This document shows positions 54,991-63,562 of a stretch of 64,000 bases of DNA, piece after piece. Made by a program: the position numbers and the translations under genes. Origin of the DNA: Streptomyces tirandamycinicus (GTDB taxonomy: Bacteria > Actinomycetota > Actinomycetes > Streptomycetales > Streptomycetaceae); NCBI RefSeq assembly GCF_003097515.1, contig NZ_CP029188.1, positions 2,916,501 to 2,980,500 of the forward strand, read 5' to 3'. Each line of letters opens with the position of its first letter. The first letter of the stretch is position 1. The notes beneath the pieces were generated by a model. It was not told the origin of the DNA and ran no database searches. It was given only the letters and a program-made list of their open reading frames with translations.

Positions 54991-55010
54991 TTAGCGGTAC
55001 GCTCGCCCGC

Positions 55011-56156
55011 ATGGCGACCCTGAAGGACGCGACCGCGATAGCCGGGATCGGTCAGACCGCCTTCGCGAAGCACCTCCCCGAATCCGAGAAGACCCTGGCC
55101 TGCCGGGCGATCCTCGCGGCCCTCGACGACGCCGGGCTGGATCCCGCCGAGGTCGACGCCTTCGCCTCCTACACGATGGAGGAGACCGACGAGGTGGAGA
55201 TCGCCAAGGCGATCGGCGCGGGAGACGTCACCTTCTTCAGCAAGGTCGGCTACGGCGGCGGCGGCTCCTGTGCCACCGTCGCCCACCTCGCCGCGGCCGT
55301 CGCCACCGGGCAGGCGAACGTCGGCGTCGCCTGGCGCTCCCGCAAGCGCGGCTCCGGGCCGCGCCCCTGGAAGAACACCACCGCACAGCTGCCCACCCCG
55401 GGGCAGTGGACCCGCCCGTTCGGACTGCTGCGGCCCGCCGACGAGATCGGCATGCTCACCCGGCGCTATATGCACGAGTACGGCGCCACCCGCGACCACC
55501 TCTTCAACGTGGCCCTCGCCTGCCGCAACCGCGCCAACCAGAACCCGGCGGCGATCATGTACGAGCGCCCGCTGACCCGCGAGACGTACATGACGTCACG
55601 CTGGATCAGCGAACCCCTGTGCCTCTTCGACAACTGCCTGGAGACGGACGGGGCACTGGCCTGCGTCGTCGTCGGCGCCGGGCGCGCCCGCGACTGCCGC
55701 CACCGGCCCGTGTACGTGCACTCCGTCGCCCAGGGCCTGCCCGCCCAGCACCACGGCATGGTCAACTACTGGAACGACGATCCGCTCGCCGGGCCCGCCT
55801 GGACCGCGGCCCGCCGGCTGTGGAAGACCGCCGACCTCGGGCCGCAGGACGTCGACGTCGCCCAGATCTACGACGCGTTCACCCCGCTGGTGCCGCTGTC
55901 ACTGGAGGGCTACGGCTTCTGCGGGCGCGGGGAGGGCGGGCCGTTCACCGAGGGGGGCGCCCTGGAGATCGGCGGCCGGCTGCCGCTCAACACCGGCGGC
56001 GGGCTCAGCGAGGCGTACGTCCATGGTTTCAACCTGATCAACGAGGGTGTGAAGCAGCTGCGCGGTGTTTCGACGGCGCAGGTACCGGGAGCATCGACCT
56101 GCCTGGTGACGGCGGGCGAGGGCGTCCCGACTTCGGCGTTGCTTCTGAGGAGTTGA
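55011..56156 (+). CDS. Ltp-type thiolase-fold protein (lipid-transfer protein / aldolase)
   Basis: The 381-residue thiolase-superfamily protein begins KDATAIAGIGQTAFAKHLPE and has GYGGGGSCATVAHLAAAVAT, the catalytic-region LYDAF-type motif VDVAQIYDAFTPLVPLSLEG and LPLNTGGGLSEAYVHGFNL. It lacks the classic thiolase nucleophile Cys context, as in Ltp2-like members. Those pair with a DUF35 protein to catalyse retro-aldol cleavage of CoA-bound side chains in steroid catabolism. A DUF35 gene follows after 8 bp, so the same pairing is likely. Confidence 0.88.
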   Translation: MATLKDATAIAGIGQTAFAKHLPESEKTLACRAILAALDDAGLDPAEVDAFASYTMEETDEVEIAKAIGAGDVTFFSKVGYGGGGSCATVAHLAAAVATGQANVGVAWRSRKRGSGPRPWKNTTAQLPTPGQWTRPFGLLRPADEIGMLTRRYMHEYGATRDHLFNVALACRNRANQNPAAIMYERPLTRETYMTSRWISEPLCLFDNCLETDGALACVVVGAGRARDCRHRPVYVHSVAQGLPAQHHGMVNYWNDDPLAGPAWTAARRLWKTADLGPQDVDVAQIYDAFTPLVPLSLEGYGFCGRGEGGPFTEGGALEIGGRLPLNTGGGLSEAYVHGFNLINEGVKQLRGVSTAQVPGASTCLVTAGEGVPTSALLLRS

Positions 56157-56164
56157 GCTGACAG

Positions 56165-56611
56165 ATGACAGATTCTGACATCGGCTATCTGACGCCTGTC
56201 ATCGACGAAGACGGGGCGCCCTTCTGGCAGTACGCCGCCCGCGGGCAGCTTCGCATCCAGGCCTGCGCCTCCTGCGACGAGCTGCGCTTCCCGCCCCGCC
56301 CCTGCTGCCCTCACTGCCGGTCGTTCGACAGCACCTGGCGGCGCATGAGCGGGCGCGGACGGATCTGGTCGTATGTGCTGCCGCATCCTCCGCTGCTCCC
56401 CGGCTACGCCGAGCAGGCCCCCTACAACGCGGTCGTCGTCGAGCTCGCGGACGCCCCCCGCATCCGGCTGGTCGGCAACGTCGTGGCCGCCGCGGACGCC
56501 CCGCTGAACTCGGTCGACCCGGAACTGCTGAGCGTCGGGGCGCCGGTACGGGTGGCGTTCACCGCGGCGAGCGGCGGAGTGACCGTGCCGCGCTGGCTGC
56601 TGGAGCGCTGA
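56165..56611 (+). CDS. DUF35 zinc-ribbon/OB-fold protein, partner of the Ltp-type thiolase
   Basis: The 148-residue protein has a zinc ribbon (CASCDELRFPPRPCCPHC, two CxxC pairs at about residues 36–53) followed by an OB fold (GRGRIWSYVLPHPPLLPGYA and YNAVVVELADAPRIRLVGN). DUF35 proteins assemble with thiolase-fold enzymes and help bind the acyl-CoA. The short spacing to the thiolase gene and the one-base overlap (TGATG) with the hydratase gene show a tight operon. Confidence 0.92.
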   Translation: MTDSDIGYLTPVIDEDGAPFWQYAARGQLRIQACASCDELRFPPRPCCPHCRSFDSTWRRMSGRGRIWSYVLPHPPLLPGYAEQAPYNAVVVELADAPRIRLVGNVVAAADAPLNSVDPELLSVGAPVRVAFTAASGGVTVPRWLLER

Positions 56612-57390
56612 TGCCCGGGTCCGGAGTGCGCGCCGAGCGGGACGGGCGGACCGGGGTCGCCGTCGTGACCCTCGACCGGCCCGCCCGGCACAACGCGATC
56701 GACCTCGCCATGGCGGAGGAACTGGCAGCCGTCTGGCGGCGGTTCCGGTTCGACGACGGCGTTCGCGCGGTGGTGATCGCCGGCGCCGGCGGGAAGGCGT
56801 TCTGCACCGGTGTCGACCGGTCCGCCGTCGTGCCCCAGCCCACGTCGCCCTACTCGATGGACGATCCGCTGCTGCGGATCGGGCCGAAGGCGAACGACCT
56901 GTGGAAGCCGGTGATCGCGGCCGTGCGCGGGCTGGCGTGCGGCGGCGCGTTCTATCTGCTCGGCGAGGCGGAGTTCCTGATCGCGGCCGAGGACGCCGTC
57001 TTCTTCGACCCGCACACCACCTACGGCATGGTCAGCGCGTACGAGTCGGTGCACATGGCGATGCGGATGCCGTTCGGGGAGGTGGCCAGGACGGCGCTGA
57101 TGGGCTCGGCTGAGCGGCTCTCGGCCCGCCGGGCGTACGAGACCGGGCTGGTCAGCGAGGTGACCCCGCCCGGCGAGGAGGTACCGGCCGCGGTGCGCTG
57201 CGCCGAGGTGATCGCCTCCCACCCGACGGAGGCGGTGCAGGGGACGGTCCGTGCGGTGTGGTCGGCGAAGGAGGCCGTCCGTGCGGTGGCGCTGGCGCAA
57301 GCCCCGCATCTGGTGACGCTGGGGAATCTCCCGCCGGAACGGCAGGCGGAACTGTTCGCCGCGCGCCGGCCGGGGTTCCGGCTGCGCTGA
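56611..57390 (+). CDS. Enoyl-CoA hydratase/isomerase (crotonase fold)
   Basis: The 259-residue crotonase-fold protein has VVTLDRPARHNAIDLAMAEE, the oxyanion-hole segments AGAGGKAFCTGVDRS and AAVRGLACGGAFYLLGEAEF, and a C-terminal helical part. At the usual catalytic position after the second loop, the familiar Glu is not obvious in FFDPHTTYGMVSAYESVHMA, so the exact reaction (hydration, isomerisation or hydrolysis) is open. Third gene of the operon under operator E. Confidence 0.9.
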   Translation: MPGSGVRAERDGRTGVAVVTLDRPARHNAIDLAMAEELAAVWRRFRFDDGVRAVVIAGAGGKAFCTGVDRSAVVPQPTSPYSMDDPLLRIGPKANDLWKPVIAAVRGLACGGAFYLLGEAEFLIAAEDAVFFDPHTTYGMVSAYESVHMAMRMPFGEVARTALMGSAERLSARRAYETGLVSEVTPPGEEVPAAVRCAEVIASHPTEAVQGTVRAVWSAKEAVRAVALAQAPHLVTLGNLPPERQAELFAARRPGFRLR

Positions 57391-57723
57391 GGCGCGCGGG
57401 GCACGGGGCGTCATGGGGTCCCCCGGGTCCTGCTTGGGTTCAAGGGGTCGTCGGGGCGTCGGGCGTTCGGGCCTTCGGGCGTTCGGGCGTTCGGGGTGCG
57501 CCGGGGCGGTTCGGGGGTGGCCGGCCCACGGGTGGGGGTACGCCCGGCGGCCGGTGCTGAGTAGGTGGCCGCCGGCCGGCCGTATGAAGGGCGACGGGCC
57601 GCGCGGCGGCCGTGCACCGTGGTCCGCGCGTCTTCTCCGGGAGACGCACGGGGCGGGGCCGGTTCAGGGGTCGCGGCCGGGATACCACGGGCGTAGCGTC
57701 GTGCTGCGGAGAGGAGTCCGGCC
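57391..57723. repeat. Spacer with GGGCGTTCGGG tandem repeats
   Basis: At about 57458–57500 a 9–10-bp unit (CGGGCGTTCG/CGGGCCTTCG) is repeated five times. The rest is GC-rich and contains no supported gene; the promoter of the next membrane-protein gene is expected near 57680–57715, where a GGAG site precedes the ATG. Confidence 0.6.
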
Positions 57724-58392
57724 ATGGTCCGCAATGTCATCGGGTCGGTCCTGGCTCTCGCCGGAGCGGCGGCCGCCGTATGCAGCCCCTTCCGCGCCTG
57801 GTACGACGGCCGTCAGGGCCGCGACTACCGGATCCAGGACCTGTTCGGCGGTATCACCGACGCACAGACGGAGGTCGTGTCGTCGATCGTGCTGCCGTAC
57901 GCGTTCGCCGCGCTGGTCACGCTGTTCGGGGTGATGCTGCGGTCGCGGTTGCTGGTGGCGTCGGCGGGTCTGGTGGTTCTGGGCTTCACCGTCCTGTGGA
58001 TGGTGCGCCAGGGGCAGGCGACGGGATATCTGGCGGTGGGGGGCGGCATTCCCGGGCTGGGTGAGGGCGTCGCTGCGGCGCTGGGCGGCGGTGTCCTGCT
58101 GCTGCTGGCCGCGGTGGTGATGCGGGGGCGGGCGCCGAGGGTCGTGGGGTTCGAGGAGCCGGGCTACGACGGCCCGCCGGACGGCCCGGACTGGTATCCG
58201 CCGGAGCGTCCGGCCGGGTACCCGCCGGCGGAGGGGCCGTACGCATGGGCGCCGGAGCCGGACGACACGCAGCGGCTGCCGACCGCCCCGCCGCCTCCGG
58301 CGTACGGTTCGGGGCCGCGTCAGCCGAGGCCCGACCCGTACGGTGCAGGCCCGGGGCGGGATCCTTTCCGTGACGACTGGCACGGGCCGTAG
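57724..58392 (+). CDS. Four-segment membrane protein with a proline-rich tail
   Basis: The 222-residue protein has hydrophobic segments at residues ~5–23, 55–72, 78–95 and 118–137 (GVAAALGGGVLLLLAAVVMR). A ~75-residue cytoplasmic or external tail follows, rich in Pro, Gly and Tyr (PPDGPDWYPPERPAGYPPAE). No family function known to me. ATG preceded by GGAG. It is the gene next to afsK, convergent with it. Confidence 0.75.
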   Translation: MVRNVIGSVLALAGAAAAVCSPFRAWYDGRQGRDYRIQDLFGGITDAQTEVVSSIVLPYAFAALVTLFGVMLRSRLLVASAGLVVLGFTVLWMVRQGQATGYLAVGGGIPGLGEGVAAALGGGVLLLLAAVVMRGRAPRVVGFEEPGYDGPPDGPDWYPPERPAGYPPAEGPYAWAPEPDDTQRLPTAPPPPAYGSGPRQPRPDPYGAGPGRDPFRDDWHGP

Positions 58393-58620
58393 GGCCCGCG
58401 CCCCTCCCGGCGCGTCCGTCCCGGCGCGCCCCTCCCAGCGGGACCCTCCCGGCGCGTCCGCCCCGGCGCGCCCCTCCCAGCGGGACCCTCCCAGCGGACC
58501 GCCCCGGCGGACCGTCCCGGCGCGACCGCTCCGAAGCGTCCCTCCCGGCGGACCGTCCCGGTGCGAACGCCCAGGCGGCCGGGCCCCCGGCGGGATCGCG
58601 CCGCCGTCCGGCGGACCGGT
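58393..58620. repeat. GC-rich repeat tract between convergent genes
   Basis: Multiple imperfect copies of units such as CCTCCCAGCGGGACC and GGACCGTCCCGGCGCGACCG fill the whole spacer between the membrane-protein and afsK stops. The units contain CCGGGACGG-type self-complementary pieces and could act as terminators for both genes. Confidence 0.7.
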
Positions 58621-61008
58621 TCAGCGGGGTGCGGTGCTGCGTCCGGTGGCGGTTCCCTTGGCGGCGTCGAGGGCGTACACGCAGCGGTCCTTGGAGCAGG
58701 CGTAGACGACGCCGTCGCGGGCGACGGGCGAGCCGGTGATCTCGCCGCCGGTGGCGAGTTTCCAGCGGAGCTGTCCGCCGGCGGCGTCGAGGGTGTAGAG
58801 CACGTGGTCGGCGGAGCCGAAGTGGATCCGGCCGTCGGCGACGACGGGGCTGCCGGTGACCTCGCCTCCCGCGGCGAAGCGCCACTTGGGGGTGCCGGTG
58901 ACGGCGTCCAGGGTGTAGAGCGCGCTGCCGCTGCCGACGTGGATGCTGCCGTCGGCGACGAGGACCGGTTCGACGGACTGGCGGGCCTCGGTGGCGATGC
59001 GCCAGCGGTCCTTTCCGGTGGCGGCGTCGAGGGCGTAGACGGTGCCGAGGTAGTCGGCGAGGTAGATCCCGCCGCCGGTGACGGCGGGGCCGGGGGCGAG
59101 TACGGGCGGGGAGAGGAAGACGGCCGGGGCTTCGAAGTGCCAGCGCACATGGCCGGTGACGGTGTCGATGCACAGGACCCGGGTGCCGGCGGCGAGGTAG
59201 GTGCAGCCGTCGGCGGCCTGGGTGACGCGCGCCGGTGCGCCGCCGCAGGAGGCGGCGTCGCCGACGGGGTAGGACCAGCGTTCGGTGCCGGTGCGGGCGT
59301 CGAGGGCCTGGAGGCGGCCGCCCCGGCACACGTAGACGGTGTCGTCGTGCAGCGCGGGACCGGCCCCGGGGGTTTCGAAGTCGGTCTGGGCTCCGGTGAT
59401 CTCCCAGAGCTTCTCGCCGCCGGCGGCTTCCCAGCCCTGTACGCCGCCGCCGCGGGTGGCGGTGACGACGGTGCCGCGGGCTGCTTCGACGGAGTAGACC
59501 CAGGCGTCGGTCATGGTGCGCCACCGTTCGCCGCCGTTGCCGGCGTCGAGGGTGTAGAGGGTGGGGCCGTCGGAGGCGTGGATGCGTCCGTCGGCGACGC
59601 TCATGGCCCAGGCGACGTCGCGGGTCTTGAACTGGCGGCGGCCGCTGGCGACGTCGAGGGCGTGGATCTCGAAGGAGGTGACGTAGACGAGGCCGCCGTC
59701 GACGACGGGGGTGCCCCAGACGTCGTTGGACATGCGGAAGCGCCAGGGGCGCCAGCGGGTGGGGCCGCTGTCCGGGGGTGTGGTGGGAGCGGGTACCGGC
59801 GGGGCCGCGGTGGCGGCGTGGGGGGCGGTCTCGCCCCCGGGCGGGCGGACCCAGCCGGTGGCCGGGCCGGCGTCGACGGCGACGGGGCGGGCGTCGGCCG
59901 CGGCGCGGGGGCCCGGCCCGATGGGGATTCTCGCGCCGGGCAGTCGCACGGGTGCGAGGTCACCCGGTGGGGCGTGCCGGGGGCGGAGGGGGCCGGTGTC
60001 GCGGGGGTCGGGTCCGCCGGGGTGCCGGGCCGCGGCGGGCGCGTGGGCGGGTCTGGGGGGCGCGGGGGGTGTGTGGGGGCGGGGCCGGCCGAGGGGTGCG
60101 CCGGTGCCGGGGAGCCGTCCGCCGCGGCGTTCCTCGATGAGGGAGACGGCACGGCCGGGCAGCCAGGCGGACGCGGTTCCGCTGTCGTCCCCGCCGGAGG
60201 CGAACAGGTGGGGGGCGAGCTGCGCCTGGAGGTCCTCGGGGCTGGGCCGGCGTGCGGCGTCCGGCTGCATACAGGATTCGATGAGGGGGCGCAGTTCGTC
60301 GGGGAGGCCGGCCAGGTCGGGGCCTTCGCGCAGGAGCATGAAGACGGTCTCCACCGGGTTGGCGCCGTGGAAGGGGGCGTGTCCGGTGGCGGCGAAGACG
60401 AGGGTGGAGCCGAGGGAGAAGACGTCGCTGGCACCGGTGACGCTGCGGGAGTCGCGGGCTTGTTCCGGCGACATGTACGCGGGGGTGCCGACGGCGACGT
60501 TGGTCATGGTGAGGCGGGTGTTGGAGACACCCGAGGCGATGCCGAAGTCGATCACACGGGGGCCGTCCTCGACGACGAGGACGTTGGACGGCTTGAGGTC
60601 GCGGTGGACCAGGCCCGCGCCGTGGATGGACTGGAGGGCTTCGGCGATGCCGGCCGCCAGCCAGCGGACCGCCTGGGCCGGCAGGGGCCCGCACTCGTTC
60701 ACTATTTCCTCGAGGGAGGGGGCGGGCACGTAGGCGGTGGCGAGCCAGGGCACGGCGGCGCGTGGATCGGCGTCCACGACGGCCGCGGTGTAGAAGCCGG
60801 AGACCGCCCGTGCCGCTTCCACCTCGCGGGTGAAGCGGACGCGGAACAGCTGGTCTTCGGCGAGCTCGGTACGCACCGTCTTGATCGCCACGCGCCGGCC
60901 GGACGCCGACCGTGCGAGATAGACCAGCCCCATGCCGCCGGCTCCGAGCCGTCCCAGCACCTCGAAGGGGCCGATCCGCCTCGGGTCGTGCTGCGTCAGC
61001 TGCTCCAC
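58621..61008 (-). CDS. afsK: AfsK, Ser/Thr protein kinase with PQQ-type beta-propeller
   Basis: The 795-residue protein has an N-terminal Hanks kinase (residues ~10–270): glycine loop [15 protein letters not shown], catalytic [14 protein letters not shown] (~136), DFGIASG and [12 protein letters not shown] ~150-residue Pro/Ala-rich linker follows, then about eight PQQ-like propeller repeats (YTLDAxxGxxRWR) at ~420–795. This matches AfsK, which phosphorylates AfsR. The kinase region agrees closely with my memory of the S. coelicolor protein. I chose the GTG at 61008, just before [10 protein letters not shown], because the S. coelicolor protein starts there and GGGGAGG is ~11 bases upstream; a longer in-frame start is at 61083. 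Confidence 0.9.
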   Translation of the reverse strand: MEQLTQHDPRRIGPFEVLGRLGAGGMGLVYLARSASGRRVAIKTVRTELAEDQLFRVRFTREVEAARAVSGFYTAAVVDADPRAAVPWLATAYVPAPSLEEIVNECGPLPAQAVRWLAAGIAEALQSIHGAGLVHRDLKPSNVLVVEDGPRVIDFGIASGVSNTRLTMTNVAVGTPAYMSPEQARDSRSVTGASDVFSLGSTLVFAATGHAPFHGANPVETVFMLLREGPDLAGLPDELRPLIESCMQPDAARRPSPEDLQAQLAPHLFASGGDDSGTASAWLPGRAVSLIEERRGGRLPGTGAPLGRPRPHTPPAPPRPAHAPAAARHPGGPDPRDTGPLRPRHAPPGDLAPVRLPGARIPIGPGPRAAADARPVAVDAGPATGWVRPPGGETAPHAATAAPPVPAPTTPPDSGPTRWRPWRFRMSNDVWGTPVVDGGLVYVTSFEIHALDVASGRRQFKTRDVAWAMSVADGRIHASDGPTLYTLDAGNGGERWRTMTDAWVYSVEAARGTVVTATRGGGVQGWEAAGGEKLWEITGAQTDFETPGAGPALHDDTVYVCRGGRLQALDARTGTERWSYPVGDAASCGGAPARVTQAADGCTYLAAGTRVLCIDTVTGHVRWHFEAPAVFLSPPVLAPGPAVTGGGIYLADYLGTVYALDAATGKDRWRIATEARQSVEPVLVADGSIHVGSGSALYTLDAVTGTPKWRFAAGGEVTGSPVVADGRIHFGSADHVLYTLDAAGGQLRWKLATGGEITGSPVARDGVVYACSKDRCVYALDAAKGTATGRSTAPR

Positions 61009-61331
61009 TTCGCCTGCCACCTCCCCGTAGGGGCCGTGTAGGTACGGCCCCGTCGCCACCTGATTGTTCCTGCCGGAGGGCACGGTTGCGAACCCGGGGC
61101 GGTATCGGGGTGTCTCGGGCTATTTTGCCCGCCTGCAGGGGGCCGCGGGCGATTTCGGCGAGGCAGCGCCGCGGGGTCGGCCGGCGGGCCCGCGGGGTGG
61201 GTCGGCCGGATGTTCGGCGGTGCGGCCTGCAGGGGCCGGTTCGTGCGGGCGGGCCCCGGTCCGGCCGGGTCGGGCGCCTAGCGTTCGGCCGGGTCGATGC
61301 CGTAGGCCGGAGGGTTCGGCCGGGGCGACGC

Positions 61332-62198
61332 CTAAGGAGCGGCCGGGTCGGCGCCGGAGGGTTCCTCCGGGTGTTCGGGCTGCTGCTCGGGGGCGTGTCC
61401 GGGTGTCCGGCCGGGCGCGGGTTCGGCCAGGACGGCGAAGGCGGCTCCCTGGTCGTCGGTGAGGACGGCCATGCGTCCGTAGGGGATGTCGAACGGCGGT
61501 GCGGTGACGCGGCCGCCGAGCCGGGTGGCGCGTTCGACGCTGGCGTCGGTGTCGTCGACGGCGAAGTACACGAGGAAGTGGCCGGGCATCTCGACGGGGA
61601 ACGCCTCGGTGATGACGCTGCGGCCGGCGATCGCGGTGTCCTCGCCGGGTTCGGTCCCCGCGGGCGACCACATCAGGTAGTCGACGGCGTCATCGGGCAG
61701 CGGGGTGCCCTGGAATCCGAATACTCGCTGGTAGAAGGCGTCGACGGCGTCCTTGTCCCGGGTGTAGACCTCGGTCCAGCAGAACGAGCCGGGCGCGCCG
61801 CGGAGCGCGAAGCCGTCGCGTTCGCCCTTCTGCCAGAGGCCGAACACGGCTCCCGCGGGGTCGGCGGCGAGGACGGTGGTGCCGAGGCCGTCGACGGGCG
61901 TGGGGGTGGTGATCACCTGGCCACCGGCGTCCCTGATCCTCCGGGCGGTGTCGGTGGCGTCGCCGGTGGCGAAGTACACGCCCCAGGTGGTGGGCATCCG
62001 GCCGTCGCTCTTGGCGGCGAGGGCGGCGACGGGCTTTCCGTCGCGCAGGGCGTCGGTGTAGTGCGGATATGGGCCGTGATCTGCGCTTTTCCCGCTGTAG
62101 GTCCAACCGAACAGTTCGCCGTAGAAGCGCTTGCCCGCTTCCAGGTCGGGCAGCTGGGCGTCCACCCAGCACGGGGTGCCCTCGGTGAATGCGGCCAT
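61332..62198 (-). CDS. VOC-superfamily protein with two glyoxalase-like domains
   Basis: The 288-residue protein has two vicinal-oxygen-chelate modules. The first (~residues 8–120) opens PCWVDAQLPDLEAGKRFYGE with LFGWTYSGKS. The second (~135–255) has FCWTEVYTRDKDAVDAFYQR and VFGFQGTPLP. A ~35-residue Pro/Glu-rich tail ends it. Such proteins are dioxygenase-, glyoxalase- or resistance-like; nothing specifies which. ATG at 62198 follows GAAGGGG. The 61009–61331 region upstream of afsK contains short GGCCGGGTCGG repeats and the afsK promoter, with no gene. Confidence 0.88.
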   Translation of the reverse strand: MAAFTEGTPCWVDAQLPDLEAGKRFYGELFGWTYSGKSADHGPYPHYTDALRDGKPVAALAAKSDGRMPTTWGVYFATGDATDTARRIRDAGGQVITTPTPVDGLGTTVLAADPAGAVFGLWQKGERDGFALRGAPGSFCWTEVYTRDKDAVDAFYQRVFGFQGTPLPDDAVDYLMWSPAGTEPGEDTAIAGRSVITEAFPVEMPGHFLVYFAVDDTDASVERATRLGGRVTAPPFDIPYGRMAVLTDDQGAAFAVLAEPAPGRTPGHAPEQQPEHPEEPSGADPAAP

Positions 62199-62250
62199 GG
62201 TGCGGCCCCTTCCTCGGCGCGGGGCCCGCGGGACGGGTTCCCGGTGCGGA

Positions 62251-62292
62251 GTCCCGGATCCGGAGTGCCGGATCCGGAGTGCCGGATCCGGA
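62251..62292. repeat. Three tandem 14-bp units, GTGCCGGATCCGGA
   Basis: Head-to-tail units start at 62251 (one substitution), 62265 and 62279. Each contains the palindrome CCGGATCCGG, so the set is a cluster of small symmetric sites upstream of the VOC gene and could be a protein-binding array. Confidence 0.8.
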
Positions 62293-62512
62293 GTGCCCGG
62301 CGCGGACCCCTCGGCACACGATGTGACGTCACTCACAGTCAATCGGACTGTGACGTGCGCCGCACGCAGAGGCGGACCGTTCGTTGAGTTGTCCACCGAA
62401 ATTATCCACAGGCTGTTGATAACACTATTGGCCTACCCGGGGGACGGTGCGGGAGCACCCCATTTGCAGTCGGCCGAATCGCGCGCCGATCACCCCTCGG
62501 TAAGCTGACGGC

Positions 62513-63160
62513 ATGACAGGACAAGTACGCACTGTCGACGGCCGCGTCGCCGGCCGTCGCGGACAGGCGACGCGGCAGAAGCTGCTCGACTGTCTCAGCG
62601 AGATGCTCAGCTCCTCGCCGTACCGGGACGTCAAGGTCATCGATGTGGCCCGGAGAGCGGGGACCTCGCCCGCGACCTTCTACCAGTACTTCCCGGACGT
62701 CGAGGGCGCGGTCCTCGAGCTCGCGGAGGAAATGGCCACGGAGGGTGCGGCGTTGACGGAGCTCGTCGCGGGACGCTCCTGGGTCGGCAAGGCCGCCTGG
62801 CAGACCTCGGAGCAACTCGTCGAGGGATTCCTCGACTTCTGGCGCAAACACGACGCGATCCTCCGCGTGGTGGACCTGGGTGCCGCCGAGGGCGACAAGC
62901 GGTTCTACAAGATCCGCATGAAGATCCTCAACTCGGTCACCAACTCCCTCGCGGACGCGGTGAAGGAGCTCCAGTCGAGGGGCAAGGTCGACAAGGACGT
63001 CAGCCCCATGGCGGTGTCGGGTTCGCTGGTCGCCATGCTGGCGTCGGTCGCCTCGCACCAGAGGGGCTTCCAGACCTGGGGCGTCAAACAGGCGGAGCTG
63101 AGGCCGAACCTGGCGCTGTTGGTGCACCTGGGCATCACGGGCAGGAAGCCGACGAAGTAG
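62513..63160 (+). CDS. TetR/AcrR-family transcriptional regulator
   Basis: The 215-residue protein has the TetR DNA-binding domain at residues ~18–65 (RQKLLDCLSEMLSSSPYRDV, then VIDVARRAGTSPATFYQYFP). A helical ligand-binding domain follows, beginning VEGAVLELAEEMATEGAALT. As the only TetR protein in the window it is a candidate for the 17-bp operators at 45.8–55.0 kb, but its own upstream region has just a TGAC half-site (GCTGACGGCATGACAG) and no full copy. A link to afsK (neighbour) is equally possible. Confidence 0.88.
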   Translation: MTGQVRTVDGRVAGRRGQATRQKLLDCLSEMLSSSPYRDVKVIDVARRAGTSPATFYQYFPDVEGAVLELAEEMATEGAALTELVAGRSWVGKAAWQTSEQLVEGFLDFWRKHDAILRVVDLGAAEGDKRFYKIRMKILNSVTNSLADAVKELQSRGKVDKDVSPMAVSGSLVAMLASVASHQRGFQTWGVKQAELRPNLALLVHLGITGRKPTK

Positions 63161-63562
63161 CGGACGGGCCGACGATGACGGGTGCGCTCGCGCCAAGTCC
63201 TGTCACAGACCCGCCCGTTCGTCCCCGATAACGCACCGCACCGGCACGTACGCACCGGTACCCCCGGCGCCGTCGCATCGGCCGTCCTCGCGCGCCCCGC
63301 CTCCGGCACGTCCACCCGCCGCCGGTCCCGCCCGACTCCGGCACGTCCACTCGCCGCCGCACCCCCACCGGCACGTTCGCCGCCGGCCCCGCCCGCCTCC
63401 GGCGCGCCCGCGCTCCGTCGCGCGCCGCACCACCGGCACACCGTCCCCGGTCACACGCGGCACCGGCACATCCGCCGCCCGCGCGCCCCACGCACGTCCG
63501 GACACCGTCGCGGCTTCCGCGCGCCGGCCGGCCGCGCGGCCCGTCCGTCCCGCCGTATCGGA
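63161..63562. repeat. Spacer with CCGGCACGTCCAC repeats
   Basis: The 400-bp spacer between the convergent TetR and nitroreductase genes contains at least six dispersed copies of CCGGCACGTYC-type units separated by CGCC-rich DNA. Open frames here are GC-bias artefacts; no gene is supported. Confidence 0.55.

Noticed and set aside
56161..56205. TCTGAC and GTCA elements around the DUF35 start as a sixth operator
   Set aside because: Spacing between half-sites does not match the 6-5-6 pattern and the elements are largely coding.
58393..58620. CRISPR array from regularly repeated units
   Set aside because: Units are short, degenerate and contiguous without unique spacers, and no cas genes are present.
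62504..62519. GCTGAC … GACAG before the TetR start as an autoregulatory operator
   Set aside because: The second half is not the inverted arm, so the symmetry of the other sites is missing; noted only as a half-site.
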